Of a stretch of DNA of 64,000 nt, positions 8,395-17,242 are shown in pieces; the stretch's first letter is position 1, and the number at the start of each line of letters is the position of its first letter. A program made the translations under genes and the position numbers. Under the pieces are notes generated by a model, which ran no database searches, had not been told where the DNA came from, and worked only from the letters and a program-made list of their open reading frames with translations. The stretch comes from Kribbella monticola (lineage in GTDB: Bacteria > Actinomycetota > Actinomycetes > Propionibacteriales > Kribbellaceae): contig NZ_QFXK01000031.1 of the NCBI RefSeq assembly GCF_003261635.1, forward strand, positions 62,001 to 126,000, in the 5' to 3' direction.

Positions 8395-9578
8395 TTGGTC
8401 AGGCTCCAGATCGTGACGGGCATTGCGGGGCGCCAGCCGGTCATGCCTCCGACCGGCGACGCTCGCTGGACGTCCAGCCGGACGAGGTCGCCGCCGAGTT
8501 CGGCGTACCAGCGAGCGATCAGCACCTCGGTCTCCAGCGTCACCCCGTTGACGACCAGCCGGCCGCCCGGCTTGAGCGCTTCCCAGCAGGTCTCGATCAT
8601 CCCCGGCGCGGTCGCCCCGCCGCCGACGAACACAGCATCCGGCGACTCCAATTCGGCCAGCGCTTCCGGTGCCTTGCCGACAACAGTCCGTACTACGACG
8701 CCCAGCGTCGCCGCGTTGCGCTCGAGCCGCTTCGCACGATCCGGGTCCCGCTCGACGGCGACCGCGCGGCAACTCGGATGGTGCCGGGACCACTCGATCG
8801 CGATGCTGCCCGCGCCGCCACCCACGTCCCACAGGAGCTGCCCGGGCACCGGCGCGAGCCGCGACAACGTCACCGCGCGAACCTCCCGCTTCGTCAACTG
8901 CCCGTCACTCTCGTACGCCGAGTCAGGCAGCCCGGGAGCCGTCGACAACACCGGCCCGTTCTCACACTCGATCCCGATCACGTTGAGCGCATCCACCTCG
9001 CCGGCCCACTCCGCAGCCTTCGTCGTCCGGACCCGCTCGTCCGACGACCCCAACTGCTCCAGCACCGTGAACCGGCTCCCGCCGAACCCGCGATCGGTCA
9101 GCGCCTCCGCGACCTCGGCCGGCGTATGCGTACCCCAGCTCAGTACGACGAGTCGCCGGCCGGGCTGGATGTGCGGGTGCACCAGCTCGAGCGGATGCCC
9201 GACCAAGCTGATCACCTGGACCTGATCCTGCGGCCAGCCGAGCCGCGCACACGCCAGCGAGACGCTCGACGGATGCGGGATCACCTTCACCGCATCCGCA
9301 CCGAGCAGCCTGGTGAGCGTCGTACCGATGCCGTGGAAGGTGGGGTCGCCGCTGGCCAGCACGCAGATCCTCCGGCCGCGGTGAGCCTGGAGCAACCCCG
9401 GCAAGGACTCCGACAACGGCGACGGCCAGGCGACCTGCTCCGCCTTGCCGGCCGGGATCAGCGCGAGCTGACGAGTGCTGCCCATCAGCACCTCGGCCTC
9501 GGCGATCTCCATGCGGGCGATCGGAGCCAGCCCGTCCCAGCCGTCGGCGCCGATCCCGACGACGATGAGGTCAGACAC
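8391..9578 (-). CDS. cobL: Precorrin-6Y C5,15-methyltransferase (decarboxylating), CbiE-CbiT fusion
   Basis: Fusion enzyme of 395 residues. The N-terminal CbiE-like methylase domain (about 1-200) starts with VVGIGADGW and has the ASGDPTFHGIG motif. The C-terminal CbiT-like Rossmann domain (about 205-395) has the SAM loop LLWDVGGGAGSIAIEW. Together they methylate C-5 and C-15 and decarboxylate the acetate side chain. The GTG start overlaps the end of the upstream PPOX gene by 8 bases. Other cobalamin genes are not in this window. Confidence 0.95.
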   Translation of the reverse strand: MSDLIVVGIGADGWDGLAPIARMEIAEAEVLMGSTRQLALIPAGKAEQVAWPSPLSESLPGLLQAHRGRRICVLASGDPTFHGIGTTLTRLLGADAVKVIPHPSSVSLACARLGWPQDQVQVISLVGHPLELVHPHIQPGRRLVVLSWGTHTPAEVAEALTDRGFGGSRFTVLEQLGSSDERVRTTKAAEWAGEVDALNVIGIECENGPVLSTAPGLPDSAYESDGQLTKREVRAVTLSRLAPVPGQLLWDVGGGAGSIAIEWSRHHPSCRAVAVERDPDRAKRLERNAATLGVVVRTVVGKAPEALAELESPDAVFVGGGATAPGMIETCWEALKPGGRLVVNGVTLETEVLIARWYAELGGDLVRLDVQRASPVGGMTGWRPAMPVTIWSLTK

Positions 9579-9966
9579 GGCCGAGAACCTTGCTGACGGT
9601 GATCTCGATGACCACGCGCTCCGGGTTCTCGCGCGGCTGACGGTAGCGCTCGGCGTACCGGCGTACGGCGTCGGCGACCCGCTCGGGATCGTCGCTCACC
9701 ACCGCGCGGCCCTCCAGCGTCGACCACATCCCGCCTTCGACCTGGGTGACGGCGACCGACGCCTCCCCCAGCGCCCTGATCTGGCGAGCTTTGTGCGAAC
9801 CACCGGAACAGATCACGCGGGCGATGCCGGTCTTCAGATCGAGCGTGACGCCCACCATCACGGCATGCACCGTGCCGTCCGCGCGGACCGTACTGAGCAC
9901 CGCCAGCCGCCGTTCGGTCCAGAAGTCGGCGAACTCGGCGGACCGCTCGTTCAAGGGCTGTTGCAC
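9571..9966 (-). CDS. PPOX-class (F420/FMN-dependent) oxidoreductase
   Basis: Small split-barrel protein of 131 residues with the pyridoxamine-phosphate-oxidase fold (RRLAVLSTVRADGTVHAVMV, followed by a GGSHKARQI segment). Actinobacterial members of this size often use F420 or FMN to reduce small molecules, and some reduce tetrapyrroles such as biliverdin. It is the first gene of the cobL-cobM-cobK-rpe-HAD unit and overlaps cobL by 8 bases. A role near corrin chemistry is therefore possible but unproven. Start is GTG. Confidence 0.8.
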   Translation of the reverse strand: MQQPLNERSAEFADFWTERRLAVLSTVRADGTVHAVMVGVTLDLKTGIARVICSGGSHKARQIRALGEASVAVTQVEGGMWSTLEGRAVVSDDPERVADAVRRYAERYRQPRENPERVVIEITVSKVLGRV

Positions 9967-10003
9967 CCGCCGATCGTAGACAACGCCGAGTTTGGACTCG
10001 ATT

Positions 10004-10017
10004 TGGGAACGCTCCCA
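10004..10017. promoter_or_regulatory. CebR/LacI-type operator, upstream copy
   Basis: The sequence TGGGAACGCTCCCA is a near-perfect inverted repeat differing by one base from the downstream copy at 10057. It matches the TGGGAGCGCTCCCA site described for CebR in Streptomyces. It lies between the two divergent operons, just upstream of a -35-like TTGACA. Confidence 0.8.
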
Positions 10018-10025
10018 CTGAACTC

Positions 10026-10054
10026 TTGACAGCCCCTACGACTGCCCCGATGCT
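10026..10054 (+). promoter_or_regulatory. Probable promoter of the cellobiose operon
   Basis: TTGACA at 10026-10031 is followed after 17 bases by GATGCT at 10049-10054. The -35 is consensus and the -10 weak. Expected transcription start falls inside the second operator, so the regulator would block initiation. Inferred from sequence only. Confidence 0.5.
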
Positions 10055-10056
10055 CT

Positions 10057-10070
10057 TGGGAGCGCTCCCA
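10057..10070. promoter_or_regulatory. CebR/LacI-type operator, promoter-proximal copy
   Basis: TGGGAGCGCTCCCA is a perfect 14-bp palindrome identical to the CebR operator known from Streptomyces, extended to 16 bp by flanking T and A. It lies 37 bases before the cebE start. The regulator is most likely the LacI protein encoded at 14612. Confidence 0.88.
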
Positions 10071-10106
10071 AATGGAGTGTCGCAAATCACTAGGAGGGGT
10101 CAGGCG

Positions 10107-11405
10107 ATGAGCCAGACGAAGCGGTTCCTGGCGGTCACGGTGGCTGCCGTGACAGCCCTGGGCATGGTCGGGGCATGCAGCAAGAACACCGACGACGCCA
10201 AGCCGGCGGCGGACGGTCAGGTCAAGTTGGTGGTCGACACCTTCGGCGACTTCGGTTACAAGGCGCTGGTCGCGCAGTACCAGCAGGAACACCCGAACGT
10301 GAAGGTCGAACTGCGCAGCGTGCAGAAGCTCGACGACTACAAGCCGAAGCTGACCCAGTACCTGGCCGCCGGCACCGGCGCAGGCGACGTGGTGGCGCTC
10401 GAGGAGGGCATCCTCAACGAGTTCAAGACGCAGCCGCAGAACTTCGTCAACCTGCTCGACCAGGGTGCCGCCGACCTGCAGCCCAACTTCCTGCCGTGGA
10501 AGTGGGAGCTCGGCCGGGTCGGAACCGACGGGCCGCTGATCGGGCTCGGTACCGACGTCGGCGGTCTGGCCGTCTGCTACCGCAAGGACCTGTTCGCCAA
10601 GGCGGGCCTGCCCACCGACCGCGACGCGGTGTCGAAGCTGTGGCCGGGCTGGGACGAGTTCATCGCCACCGGCAAGAAGTTCTCCGCCGCCAAGACCGGC
10701 GCCAAGGGCTTCGTCGACTCGGTCACCACCAGCTTCTCGGCGATGCTGTCGCAGGCCGGTGACACCAACTTCTACGACCGCGACAACAAGCTGATCGCCG
10801 ACTCGAACCCGGTCGTCCGGCAGTCGTGGGAGACCTCGATGAAGATGGTCTCCGAGGGCGTCAGCGCCAAGGTCCCGACCTGGTCGAAGGACTGGGAGGC
10901 GGGCTTCAAGAACGGCAGCTTCGCGGTCACCATGTGCCCGTCGTGGATGCTCGGCATCATCAAGACCAACTCCGGCCCGGCCAACGCCGGCAAGTGGGAC
11001 GTTGCCTCGGTGCCTGGTGGCGGCGGCAACTGGGGCGGCTCGTGGCTCGCCGTACCGACCCAGAGCAAGCACCCGAAGGAGGCCTACGAGCTGGCCAAGT
11101 TCCTGACCTCGCCCGAGGGCCAGGTGGCCGCCTTCAAGGAGGCCGGACCGCTGCCGTCGTCGCCGAAGGCACTGGACGACCCGGCGTTCCTGGCGCTGAC
11201 CAACGACTACTTCTCCAACGCCCCGGTCGGCAAGATCTTCGGCGCCGGCGCCAAGTCGCTCAAGCCGGTCGTGCTCGGGCCGAAGCACCAGGCGGTCAAG
11301 GAGCGTGCCTTCGAGCCCGCGCTGCAGGCCGTCGAGCAGGGCAAGCTCACCCCCGACAAGGCATGGCAGCAGGCTCTGAAGAGCGCTGTCAAAGAGGCGA
11401 AGTGA
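10107..11405 (+). CDS. cebE: Cellobiose/cello-oligosaccharide ABC transporter, binding lipoprotein
   Basis: Family-1 extracellular solute-binding protein of 432 residues with a signal peptide ending in a lipobox (Val-Gly-Ala-Cys near residue 23). AGGAGGGG 7 bases before the ATG fixes the start. The fold contains VDTFGDFGYKALV at the N-terminus and a GGNWGGSWLAV ligand-site segment. The order cebE-cebF-cebG-beta-glucosidase-LacI with CebR operators points to cellobiose or cellotriose. Its stop overlaps the next GTG. Confidence 0.87.
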   Translation: MSQTKRFLAVTVAAVTALGMVGACSKNTDDAKPAADGQVKLVVDTFGDFGYKALVAQYQQEHPNVKVELRSVQKLDDYKPKLTQYLAAGTGAGDVVALEEGILNEFKTQPQNFVNLLDQGAADLQPNFLPWKWELGRVGTDGPLIGLGTDVGGLAVCYRKDLFAKAGLPTDRDAVSKLWPGWDEFIATGKKFSAAKTGAKGFVDSVTTSFSAMLSQAGDTNFYDRDNKLIADSNPVVRQSWETSMKMVSEGVSAKVPTWSKDWEAGFKNGSFAVTMCPSWMLGIIKTNSGPANAGKWDVASVPGGGGNWGGSWLAVPTQSKHPKEAYELAKFLTSPEGQVAAFKEAGPLPSSPKALDDPAFLALTNDYFSNAPVGKIFGAGAKSLKPVVLGPKHQAVKERAFEPALQAVEQGKLTPDKAWQQALKSAVKEAK

Positions 11406-12355
11406 CCTCTTCCAGCGTCGTCCGGGCGTCGGCGGCAGCGCGTGCCGCCGACGCCCGGGATCCTTGGCGCTCCCGGCTGACTCGCGCGGACGTGAGGTTC
11501 GCGCCGTACTTGTTCATCGCGCCGTTCTTCGTCCTGTTCGCGATCTTCGGGGCGTTCCCGCTGGTCTACACCGGCTGGGTGTCGCTGCACGACTGGCACC
11601 TGATCGGTGACCACACGTTCGTCGGTCTCGACAACTACACCGCACTGTTCTCCGACCCGGACTTCTGGAACGCGCTGAAGAACACGGTCGGCATCTTCGT
11701 CATCGCCACCGTCCCGCAGCTGCTGATGGCGCTGGGGATGGCGAACCTGCTGAACCGCAAGATCCGCGCCCGGACCTTCTTCCGGATGGGCGTGCTGATC
11801 CCCAACGTCACCTCGGTGGCCGCCGTCGGCATCGTCTTCGGTCAGCTGTTCGCCCGCGACGTCGGTCTGGTCAACTACGTGATCACCAGCCTCGGCCTCG
11901 ATGCGGTGGACTGGCAGGCCAACACCTGGTCCAGCTGGATCGCGATCGCGACGATGGTCGACTGGCGCTGGACCGGCTACAACACGCTGATCCTGCTCGG
12001 CGCGATGCAGGCGATCCCGAAGGAACTGTTCGAGGCCGCCTCGCTGGACGGCGCCGCGCCCTGGCAGCAGTTCTGGCGGATCACCGTGCCACAACTGCGC
12101 CCGACCTTGGTGTTCACCGTGATCATCTCCACGATCGGCGGCCTTCAGTTGTTCACCGAGCCGGTGATCTTCGGCAACGGCCGGATGCTCGGCGGCACGC
12201 TCGGGCAGTTCCAGACGGTCACCATGTACATGTACGAGACCGCGTTCCAGCGCTTCCAGTACGGGTACGGCGCCGCGATCGCGTGGGCGCTGTTCGGCCT
12301 GATCGTGGTGTTCTCGCTGATCAACCTGCTGATCGTCCGGAGGGCTGCCCGATGA
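11402..12355 (+). CDS. cebF: Cellobiose ABC transporter permease 1
   Basis: MalF-type permease of 317 residues with six predicted membrane segments and the coupling motif ELFEAASLDGAAPWQQF. GTG at 11402 overlaps the cebE stop (GTGA); the longer open frame from 10826 is an artefact of the GC-rich cebE sequence. Works with the CebG-like permease. Confidence 0.88.
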   Translation: MTSSSVVRASAAARAADARDPWRSRLTRADVRFAPYLFIAPFFVLFAIFGAFPLVYTGWVSLHDWHLIGDHTFVGLDNYTALFSDPDFWNALKNTVGIFVIATVPQLLMALGMANLLNRKIRARTFFRMGVLIPNVTSVAAVGIVFGQLFARDVGLVNYVITSLGLDAVDWQANTWSSWIAIATMVDWRWTGYNTLILLGAMQAIPKELFEAASLDGAAPWQQFWRITVPQLRPTLVFTVIISTIGGLQLFTEPVIFGNGRMLGGTLGQFQTVTMYMYETAFQRFQYGYGAAIAWALFGLIVVFSLINLLIVRRAAR

Positions 12356-13203
12356 GCACGATGAAGGCTGCCTCCGTCCGGTTGTGGCGCACCAGCCCGG
12401 CGACGTACATCGCGTTGATCGTCGGCTGTGTGACCTCGCTGTTCCCGATCTACTGGATGTTCGTCGTGGCCACCCGGTCCAACGACGTGATCAACGACGT
12501 ACCGCCGCCGTTGCTGCCCGGCGCGGCGCTCGCCGACAACGTCGGCCGGGTGTTCGCCAACGAGCACGCCGCGTTCGCGTACGGCCTGGTGAACTCGCTG
12601 GTCGTGTCGAGCGTGGTGACGCTGTCGGTGGTGTTCTTCTCCACGCTGGCCGGGTTCGCGTTCGCCAAGCTGCGGTTCCGCGGCCGCAACGGGATGTTGA
12701 TGGTGATCATCGGCACGATGATGGTCCCGGTCCAGCTCGGCCTGATCCCGCTCTACATGCTGATGGTGAAGATCGGCTGGAACGGCCATCTGCAGGCGGT
12801 GATCGTGCCGTTCCTGGTGAGCGGTTTCGGCGTCTTCATGATGCGCCAGTACGCCGCCGAGGCGATCTCCGACGAACTCGTCGAGGCCGCCCGGGTGGAC
12901 GGCTGTTCGACCTTCCGGATCTACTGGAACGTCGTCCTGCCGGTACTGCGGCCCGCCGCGGCCGTCCTCGGCCTGCTCACCTTCATGCAGACCTGGAACG
13001 AGTTCATCTGGCCGTACGCCGTCCTCGACGCCAACACCCCCACCGTCCAGCTGTCGCTCAGCCTGCTGGCGACGGCGTACTACACCGACTACGCCCAGGT
13101 CTTCGCTGCGACGGCCTTGGCTACGCTGCCATTGTTCGCAGTATTCATCCTGTTCGGACGCCAGATCATCGGCGGCATCATGGAAGGTTCGATCAAGTCG
13201 TGA
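12352..13203 (+). CDS. cebG: Cellobiose ABC transporter permease 2
   Basis: MalG-type permease of 283 residues. It shows an N-terminal membrane segment at about 17-37, several further helices and the coupling motif ELVEAARVDGCSTFRIYW. ATG overlaps the cebF stop (ATGA) and its own TGA overlaps the GTG of the glucosidase gene. No ATPase gene is in the operon, so energy probably comes from a shared MsiK-type ATPase encoded elsewhere, as known in Streptomyces. Confidence 0.88.
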   Translation: MSTMKAASVRLWRTSPATYIALIVGCVTSLFPIYWMFVVATRSNDVINDVPPPLLPGAALADNVGRVFANEHAAFAYGLVNSLVVSSVVTLSVVFFSTLAGFAFAKLRFRGRNGMLMVIIGTMMVPVQLGLIPLYMLMVKIGWNGHLQAVIVPFLVSGFGVFMMRQYAAEAISDELVEAARVDGCSTFRIYWNVVLPVLRPAAAVLGLLTFMQTWNEFIWPYAVLDANTPTVQLSLSLLATAYYTDYAQVFAATALATLPLFAVFILFGRQIIGGIMEGSIKS

Positions 13204-14615
13204 CAACGGAGAGCCAGACCGAGCCCGGTACCGGCCTGCAGCTGCCCCCCGGCTTCCTTTTCGGCGCCGCCACGGCCGCCTACCAGGTGGAGGGCGCGGC
13301 GACCGCCGACGGGCGCGGCCCCTCGATCTGGGACACCTTCTCGCACACCCCCGGCCGGGTACTGGGCGGCGAGACCGGCGATGTCGCGATCGAGCACTAC
13401 CAGCGGTACCGCGAGGACGTCGCCTTGATGTCCGACCTCGGCCTGCAGGCGTACCGGTTCTCGATCGCCTGGCCGAGGGTGCAGCCGACCGGTCGCGGTG
13501 CGCTCAACCAGGCCGGTGTCGACTTCTATTCGCGGCTCATCGACGAACTGCTGGCCGCCGGGATCGAGCCTTGGCCGACCCTGTACCACTGGGATCTGCC
13601 GCAGCCGCTGGAGGACGCCGGCGGCTGGCCGGAGCGGGACACGGCGGAGCGGTTCGCCGACTACGCCGGCGCGATCAGCGCAGTACTGGGTGATCGGGTC
13701 CGGCAGTGGACGACGCTGAACGAGCCTTGGTGTTCGGCGTTCCTGGGCTATGGCTCGGGCGTGCACGCACCGGGTCGCCAGGATCCTGCGGCAGCGGTTC
13801 GGGCGGGACATCACCTGATGCTCGGGCACGGCCTGGCCGCCGGCCTGCTCCGATCCGGCGGCCACCAGGTCGGCGTGACGATCAACCTGTACGACGTCGT
13901 GCCGGTCAGCGAGCGGGAGATCGACGTGGACGCCGCCCGGCGGATCGACGGGCTGCAGAACCGCTTCTTCCTCGACCCGGTCCTGCTCGGGTCGTACCCC
14001 GCCGACGTGATGGCCGATCTCGCCTCGGTCACGGACTTCTCGCACGTCCAGGACGGAGACCTGTCGGTCATCTCGACCCCGCTCGACATGCTGGGCGTGA
14101 ACTACTACAGCCGGCACGTGGTGACTGGTGAGGCGGGCGACGGTGACGACGGTCACGGAGGTGCAGCCGGTAGCGGCGCCTCGCCGTGGCCGGGCAGCGA
14201 GCACGTGGGCTTCGCCAAGGGTGACTTGCCGGTCACCGCGATGGGCTGGGAGATCCACGCCGAAGGGCTGACGAGCGTCCTCGAGCGCGTTTCCGTGGAG
14301 TACCCGGCGGTGCCGCTGTACGTCACCGAGAACGGCGCCGCCTTCGCCGACGTACCGGATCCGGACGGGCTGGTCCGCGATCCCGACCGGATCAGCTACC
14401 TGGACGGGCACCTGCGGGCCTGCCAGGCGGCGATCGACGCCGGGGTGCCGCTGCGCGGGTACTTCTGCTGGTCGCTGTTCGACAACTTCGAATGGTCCTG
14501 GGGATATTCACGGCGCTTCGGGCTGGTCTATGTCGACTACGAGACCCAGACACGGACCCCGAAGAGCAGCGCGTATTGGTACGGCGATCTGATCCGAGGC
14601 AGGCTAGCGACATGA
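13200..14615 (+). CDS. bglC: GH1 beta-glucosidase (cellobiose-hydrolysing)
   Basis: Cytoplasmic glycoside hydrolase family 1 enzyme of 471 residues without signal peptide. The N-terminal FLFGAATAAYQVEG, acid/base Glu175 in TLNEPW and nucleophile Glu377 in YVTENG are intact, and FCWSLFDNFEWSWGY closes the aglycone site. A Gly/Asp-rich insertion lies at about 311-327. It would split imported cellobiose to glucose. GTG overlaps the cebG stop and its own stop overlaps the regulator ATG, so the operon is coupled end to end. Confidence 0.93.
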   Translation: MTTESQTEPGTGLQLPPGFLFGAATAAYQVEGAATADGRGPSIWDTFSHTPGRVLGGETGDVAIEHYQRYREDVALMSDLGLQAYRFSIAWPRVQPTGRGALNQAGVDFYSRLIDELLAAGIEPWPTLYHWDLPQPLEDAGGWPERDTAERFADYAGAISAVLGDRVRQWTTLNEPWCSAFLGYGSGVHAPGRQDPAAAVRAGHHLMLGHGLAAGLLRSGGHQVGVTINLYDVVPVSEREIDVDAARRIDGLQNRFFLDPVLLGSYPADVMADLASVTDFSHVQDGDLSVISTPLDMLGVNYYSRHVVTGEAGDGDDGHGGAAGSGASPWPGSEHVGFAKGDLPVTAMGWEIHAEGLTSVLERVSVEYPAVPLYVTENGAAFADVPDPDGLVRDPDRISYLDGHLRACQAAIDAGVPLRGYFCWSLFDNFEWSWGYSRRFGLVYVDYETQTRTPKSSAYWYGDLIRGRLAT

Positions 14616-15607
14616 CCGAATCCCGTCCCACTATCGAAACCGTCGCGGCGAGGGCGGGGGTGGGGCGGGGTACTGCTTCGCGGGTGGTGAACGGATCGTC
14701 CCAGGTCAGCCCAGCCGCCCGCGCCGCGGTACTGAAGGCGATCGACGAGCTGGGCTACGTGCCGAACCGGGCCGCCCGCAACCTGGTCACCCGGCGTACC
14801 GACTGCGTCGCGCTGGTGATCTCCGAACCAGGCGAGCGGCTCTTCACCGAGCCGTACTTCGCGGGCATCGTGCGCGGCATCAGCTCGGCGATGGCGCAGA
14901 CCAACCTGCAGCTCTGGTTGTCGATGGTGCAGAGCCCGGCCGAGCGGGACCGCGCCGGCCACTTCCTCACCCGGGAACACGTCGACGGCGTGATGATGCT
15001 TTCCCAGCACGCGGACGATCCGCTGCCGGCCAAGGTACGAGCCAGCGGTCTTCCGCTGGTTCTCTGCGGCCGCCCACTGGCCGGCGCCGAGGACATTCCC
15101 TTCGTCGACGCCGACAACGCCATCGGCGCGCGGCAGGCGGCGCAGTACCTCTTGGACCAGGGCCGCAGCCGTCTCGCCACCGTCGCCGGCCCCCAGGACA
15201 TGTCCGCCGGCGTCGCCCGCCTCCAGGGCTTCCGCGACGTCGCCGGCGACGCCTTGGTCGAATACGGCGACTTCAGCGAAGAAAGCGGCGCCCGCGCGAT
15301 GGCCGCCCTCCTGGACCGCGACCCCACCCTCGACGCGGTCTTCGCCGCCTCCGACCCGATGGCCTTCGGCGCCATGCGAGTCCTCAAGTCCGCCGGCCGC
15401 CACATCCCCACCGACGTAGCCGTCATCGGCTTCGACGGCTCCCCCGCCGGCCGCCACACCGACCCACCCCTGACCTCAGTCTTCCAGCCCACCGAAGAAA
15501 TGGGCCGAGAAATGACCCGCCTCCTCCTGGCCCAACTAACCGGCAACACCCCCACCGAAACCCAAGTCATAGTCGACACCCACCTAGAACACCGAGGCAG
15601 CGCCTAA
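14612..15607 (+). CDS. cebR: LacI-family repressor of the cellobiose operon
   Basis: Regulator of 331 residues with an N-terminal LacI helix-turn-helix (VAARAGVGRGTASRVVNG, about 9-26) and hinge, followed by a periplasmic-binding-like sensor domain. It is the last gene of the operon it probably controls, giving autoregulation. Two 14-bp CebR-type operators lie at the operon head. Codon use at the 3' end is richer in A and C than in neighbouring genes. Confidence 0.88.
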   Translation: MTESRPTIETVAARAGVGRGTASRVVNGSSQVSPAARAAVLKAIDELGYVPNRAARNLVTRRTDCVALVISEPGERLFTEPYFAGIVRGISSAMAQTNLQLWLSMVQSPAERDRAGHFLTREHVDGVMMLSQHADDPLPAKVRASGLPLVLCGRPLAGAEDIPFVDADNAIGARQAAQYLLDQGRSRLATVAGPQDMSAGVARLQGFRDVAGDALVEYGDFSEESGARAMAALLDRDPTLDAVFAASDPMAFGAMRVLKSAGRHIPTDVAVIGFDGSPAGRHTDPPLTSVFQPTEEMGREMTRLLLAQLTGNTPTETQVIVDTHLEHRGSA

Positions 15608-15647
15608 CCTCACCGAGGCGTGCGTGCGGGGTCTCGTCGCCGCTCGG

Positions 15648-15677
15648 CCGGATTCGCGCGGGTGTGCGCGAATCCGG
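15648..15677. terminator. Hairpin terminator between convergent genes
   Basis: A perfect 12-bp stem, CCGGATTCGCGC (15648-15659) with GCGCGAATCCGG (15666-15677), and a 6-base loop lies between the end of cebR and the end of the opposing gene. There is no T-run, as is common in actinomycetes; it could stop both transcripts. Confidence 0.75.
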
Positions 15678-15700
15678 CGCAGGGCAGGCGTTCGCTTGGG

Positions 15701-17044
15701 TCAGGTTGCCGCGGAGACCAGGACCTTGGTGCTCACTGCGGTCTCGAACCACCGTGCCTGGCCGGCGTAATACGCTCGCCACTGGCCGCCGGCCGGCTGG
15801 TCGACAGTTGCGGAGAACCCGTAACCGCTGCCGTCCCAGTCCGCGTTCTCGATGGTGGCCAAGGTCACCCAGGAACTCGTGGTGCCGGATGCGCGGTACT
15901 GGATCTGTACGGGGATGGTTCCGGGCGTGTAGTTGCTGAAATTCAGGTGGCCGCTGGCGACCACCTGGCCGGATTCGTTCCTGGCAGCGGTGAAATCGCT
16001 GAACTGTGCCGGCTGTAGCACGCTCACCGGCGCTCTTGAAGTCACCGGTGGCAGGAAGGGGTCCGGCTGCCCGTTCTCGTCCTTACCGGAGAATCCGACC
16101 TGGTAGTAGCCGGTGACGTGGGGCACTGCGGTGATCGAGAACCGTCCCTCGGCGTCGGTCACCGGCTGATCGTCGACGGCGCCCCAGCAGTACTCGAACT
16201 CATCGCATTCCGAGAGACCGAACGGCCGGTTCGCCAGCGGTTGCCATCCGTCCGGAGAATTCCAGGTCAGCTGGCCGCTGATGGTGACCGGCTCGCCCGC
16301 CTTGACCTGTCCGGGCGTCACCTTGACCGCGATGCGCGTGCGCAACGGTTGCACCGAGATGTGCTGAGACTCTGACTCGGCGAATCCGTAATCGTTGCTG
16401 CGGATGTTGAAGTAGGCGGAAATGTCGTCTGCCTTGTTGAGCGTCACCGTGCCGGTGAAGCGTCCGTCCGAGCCGGTCTGCACCCCCACGGACGGTCCGA
16501 AAAGCGACAAGATCTCGACCGGCTGGCCTGAGATCGGCCGGACCAGTCCGTCCGTTGGCCATTTGCCGCTCAGGGTGCCTTTCACCTTCACCGTACGCCG
16601 GCTGTAGGTGATCGTCGTGTGGTCGAAAGACAGCGCACTGAAGCTCGGCTGGATGACATAGACGAGTGACCCGGCCGACTGCAGAGAGGTTCGCTGGCCC
16701 AGCGTGTCGATGGCATCGACATCGATGCGGTAGATGCCGAACTTGTCGAGCTGAACACGCGAGTCCGCGGTGTACACGCCCTCATGAACCGTGCCGCTGG
16801 ACAGGCTGAACGATGTGACAGTTGCGACTTCCTCGCCGCTCGTCATGGACCGAATGTGCGCGGTCAAACCCTCGATGCCCGCCTCGGCGCTCGCGTAGAC
16901 CTCCACGATCCCGGGATCGTCCTGGGAACCGTGGGCCCAGTTGACGGTCGGCGGAGCTGCGGCGATTGCCGCCGCCGGAACAACACCCATCAAGGCGGCG
17001 GCACTGGCCAACGCCACTATCAGTACCCGCAATTTTGCGGTCAT
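15701..17044 (-). CDS. Secreted protein with Ig-like domains, unknown function
   Basis: Exported protein of 447 residues with a cleavable signal peptide (about 1-29, ending in Ala-Ala-Ala-Pro). The rest is beta-rich with Thr/Val/Gly repeats resembling bacterial Ig-like or carboxypeptidase-regulatory modules; segments such as DGRFTGTVTLNK and EGRFSITAVPHVTGYYQV are typical beta-sandwich repeats. Cys281 and Cys288 sit close together and may form a disulfide. No catalytic motif is visible. Stand-alone gene; function unknown. Confidence 0.7.
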   Translation of the reverse strand: MTAKLRVLIVALASAAALMGVVPAAAIAAAPPTVNWAHGSQDDPGIVEVYASAEAGIEGLTAHIRSMTSGEEVATVTSFSLSSGTVHEGVYTADSRVQLDKFGIYRIDVDAIDTLGQRTSLQSAGSLVYVIQPSFSALSFDHTTITYSRRTVKVKGTLSGKWPTDGLVRPISGQPVEILSLFGPSVGVQTGSDGRFTGTVTLNKADDISAYFNIRSNDYGFAESESQHISVQPLRTRIAVKVTPGQVKAGEPVTISGQLTWNSPDGWQPLANRPFGLSECDEFEYCWGAVDDQPVTDAEGRFSITAVPHVTGYYQVGFSGKDENGQPDPFLPPVTSRAPVSVLQPAQFSDFTAARNESGQVVASGHLNFSNYTPGTIPVQIQYRASGTTSSWVTLATIENADWDGSGYGFSATVDQPAGGQWRAYYAGQARWFETAVSTKVLVSAAT

Positions 17045-17134
17045 GGATCCTCCCCCAGATGCTCACCCCGAGCGGGCGGAGCGTAACAGGGTGTGGAGGG
17101 TGGGCGCGACGGGATTGCAGGTTTGTTGCAGCCG

Positions 17135-17242
17135 TCAGGTGGTGAGGTCTCGGTGGCGGAAGGTGTAGAAGCCTGCGGCCATGAGGGCTGCAGTGATGGC
17201 TAGGAGGGCTACGACGGGGGTGGGGGTGAAGGGGCCGCCTAG
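17135..17242 (-). other. Out-of-frame C-terminal remnant of the exporter permease
   Basis: In the -1 frame relative to the permease gene, 35 codons encode the expected last transmembrane helix and a basic tail (VVALLAITAALMAAGFYTF, then RHRDL) before a stop. The permease frame itself stops at 17239, just before the equivalent point. The two together make a complete family C-terminus, so the gene looks frameshifted or the sequence has an error at the C-run near 17242-17246. Confidence 0.75.
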
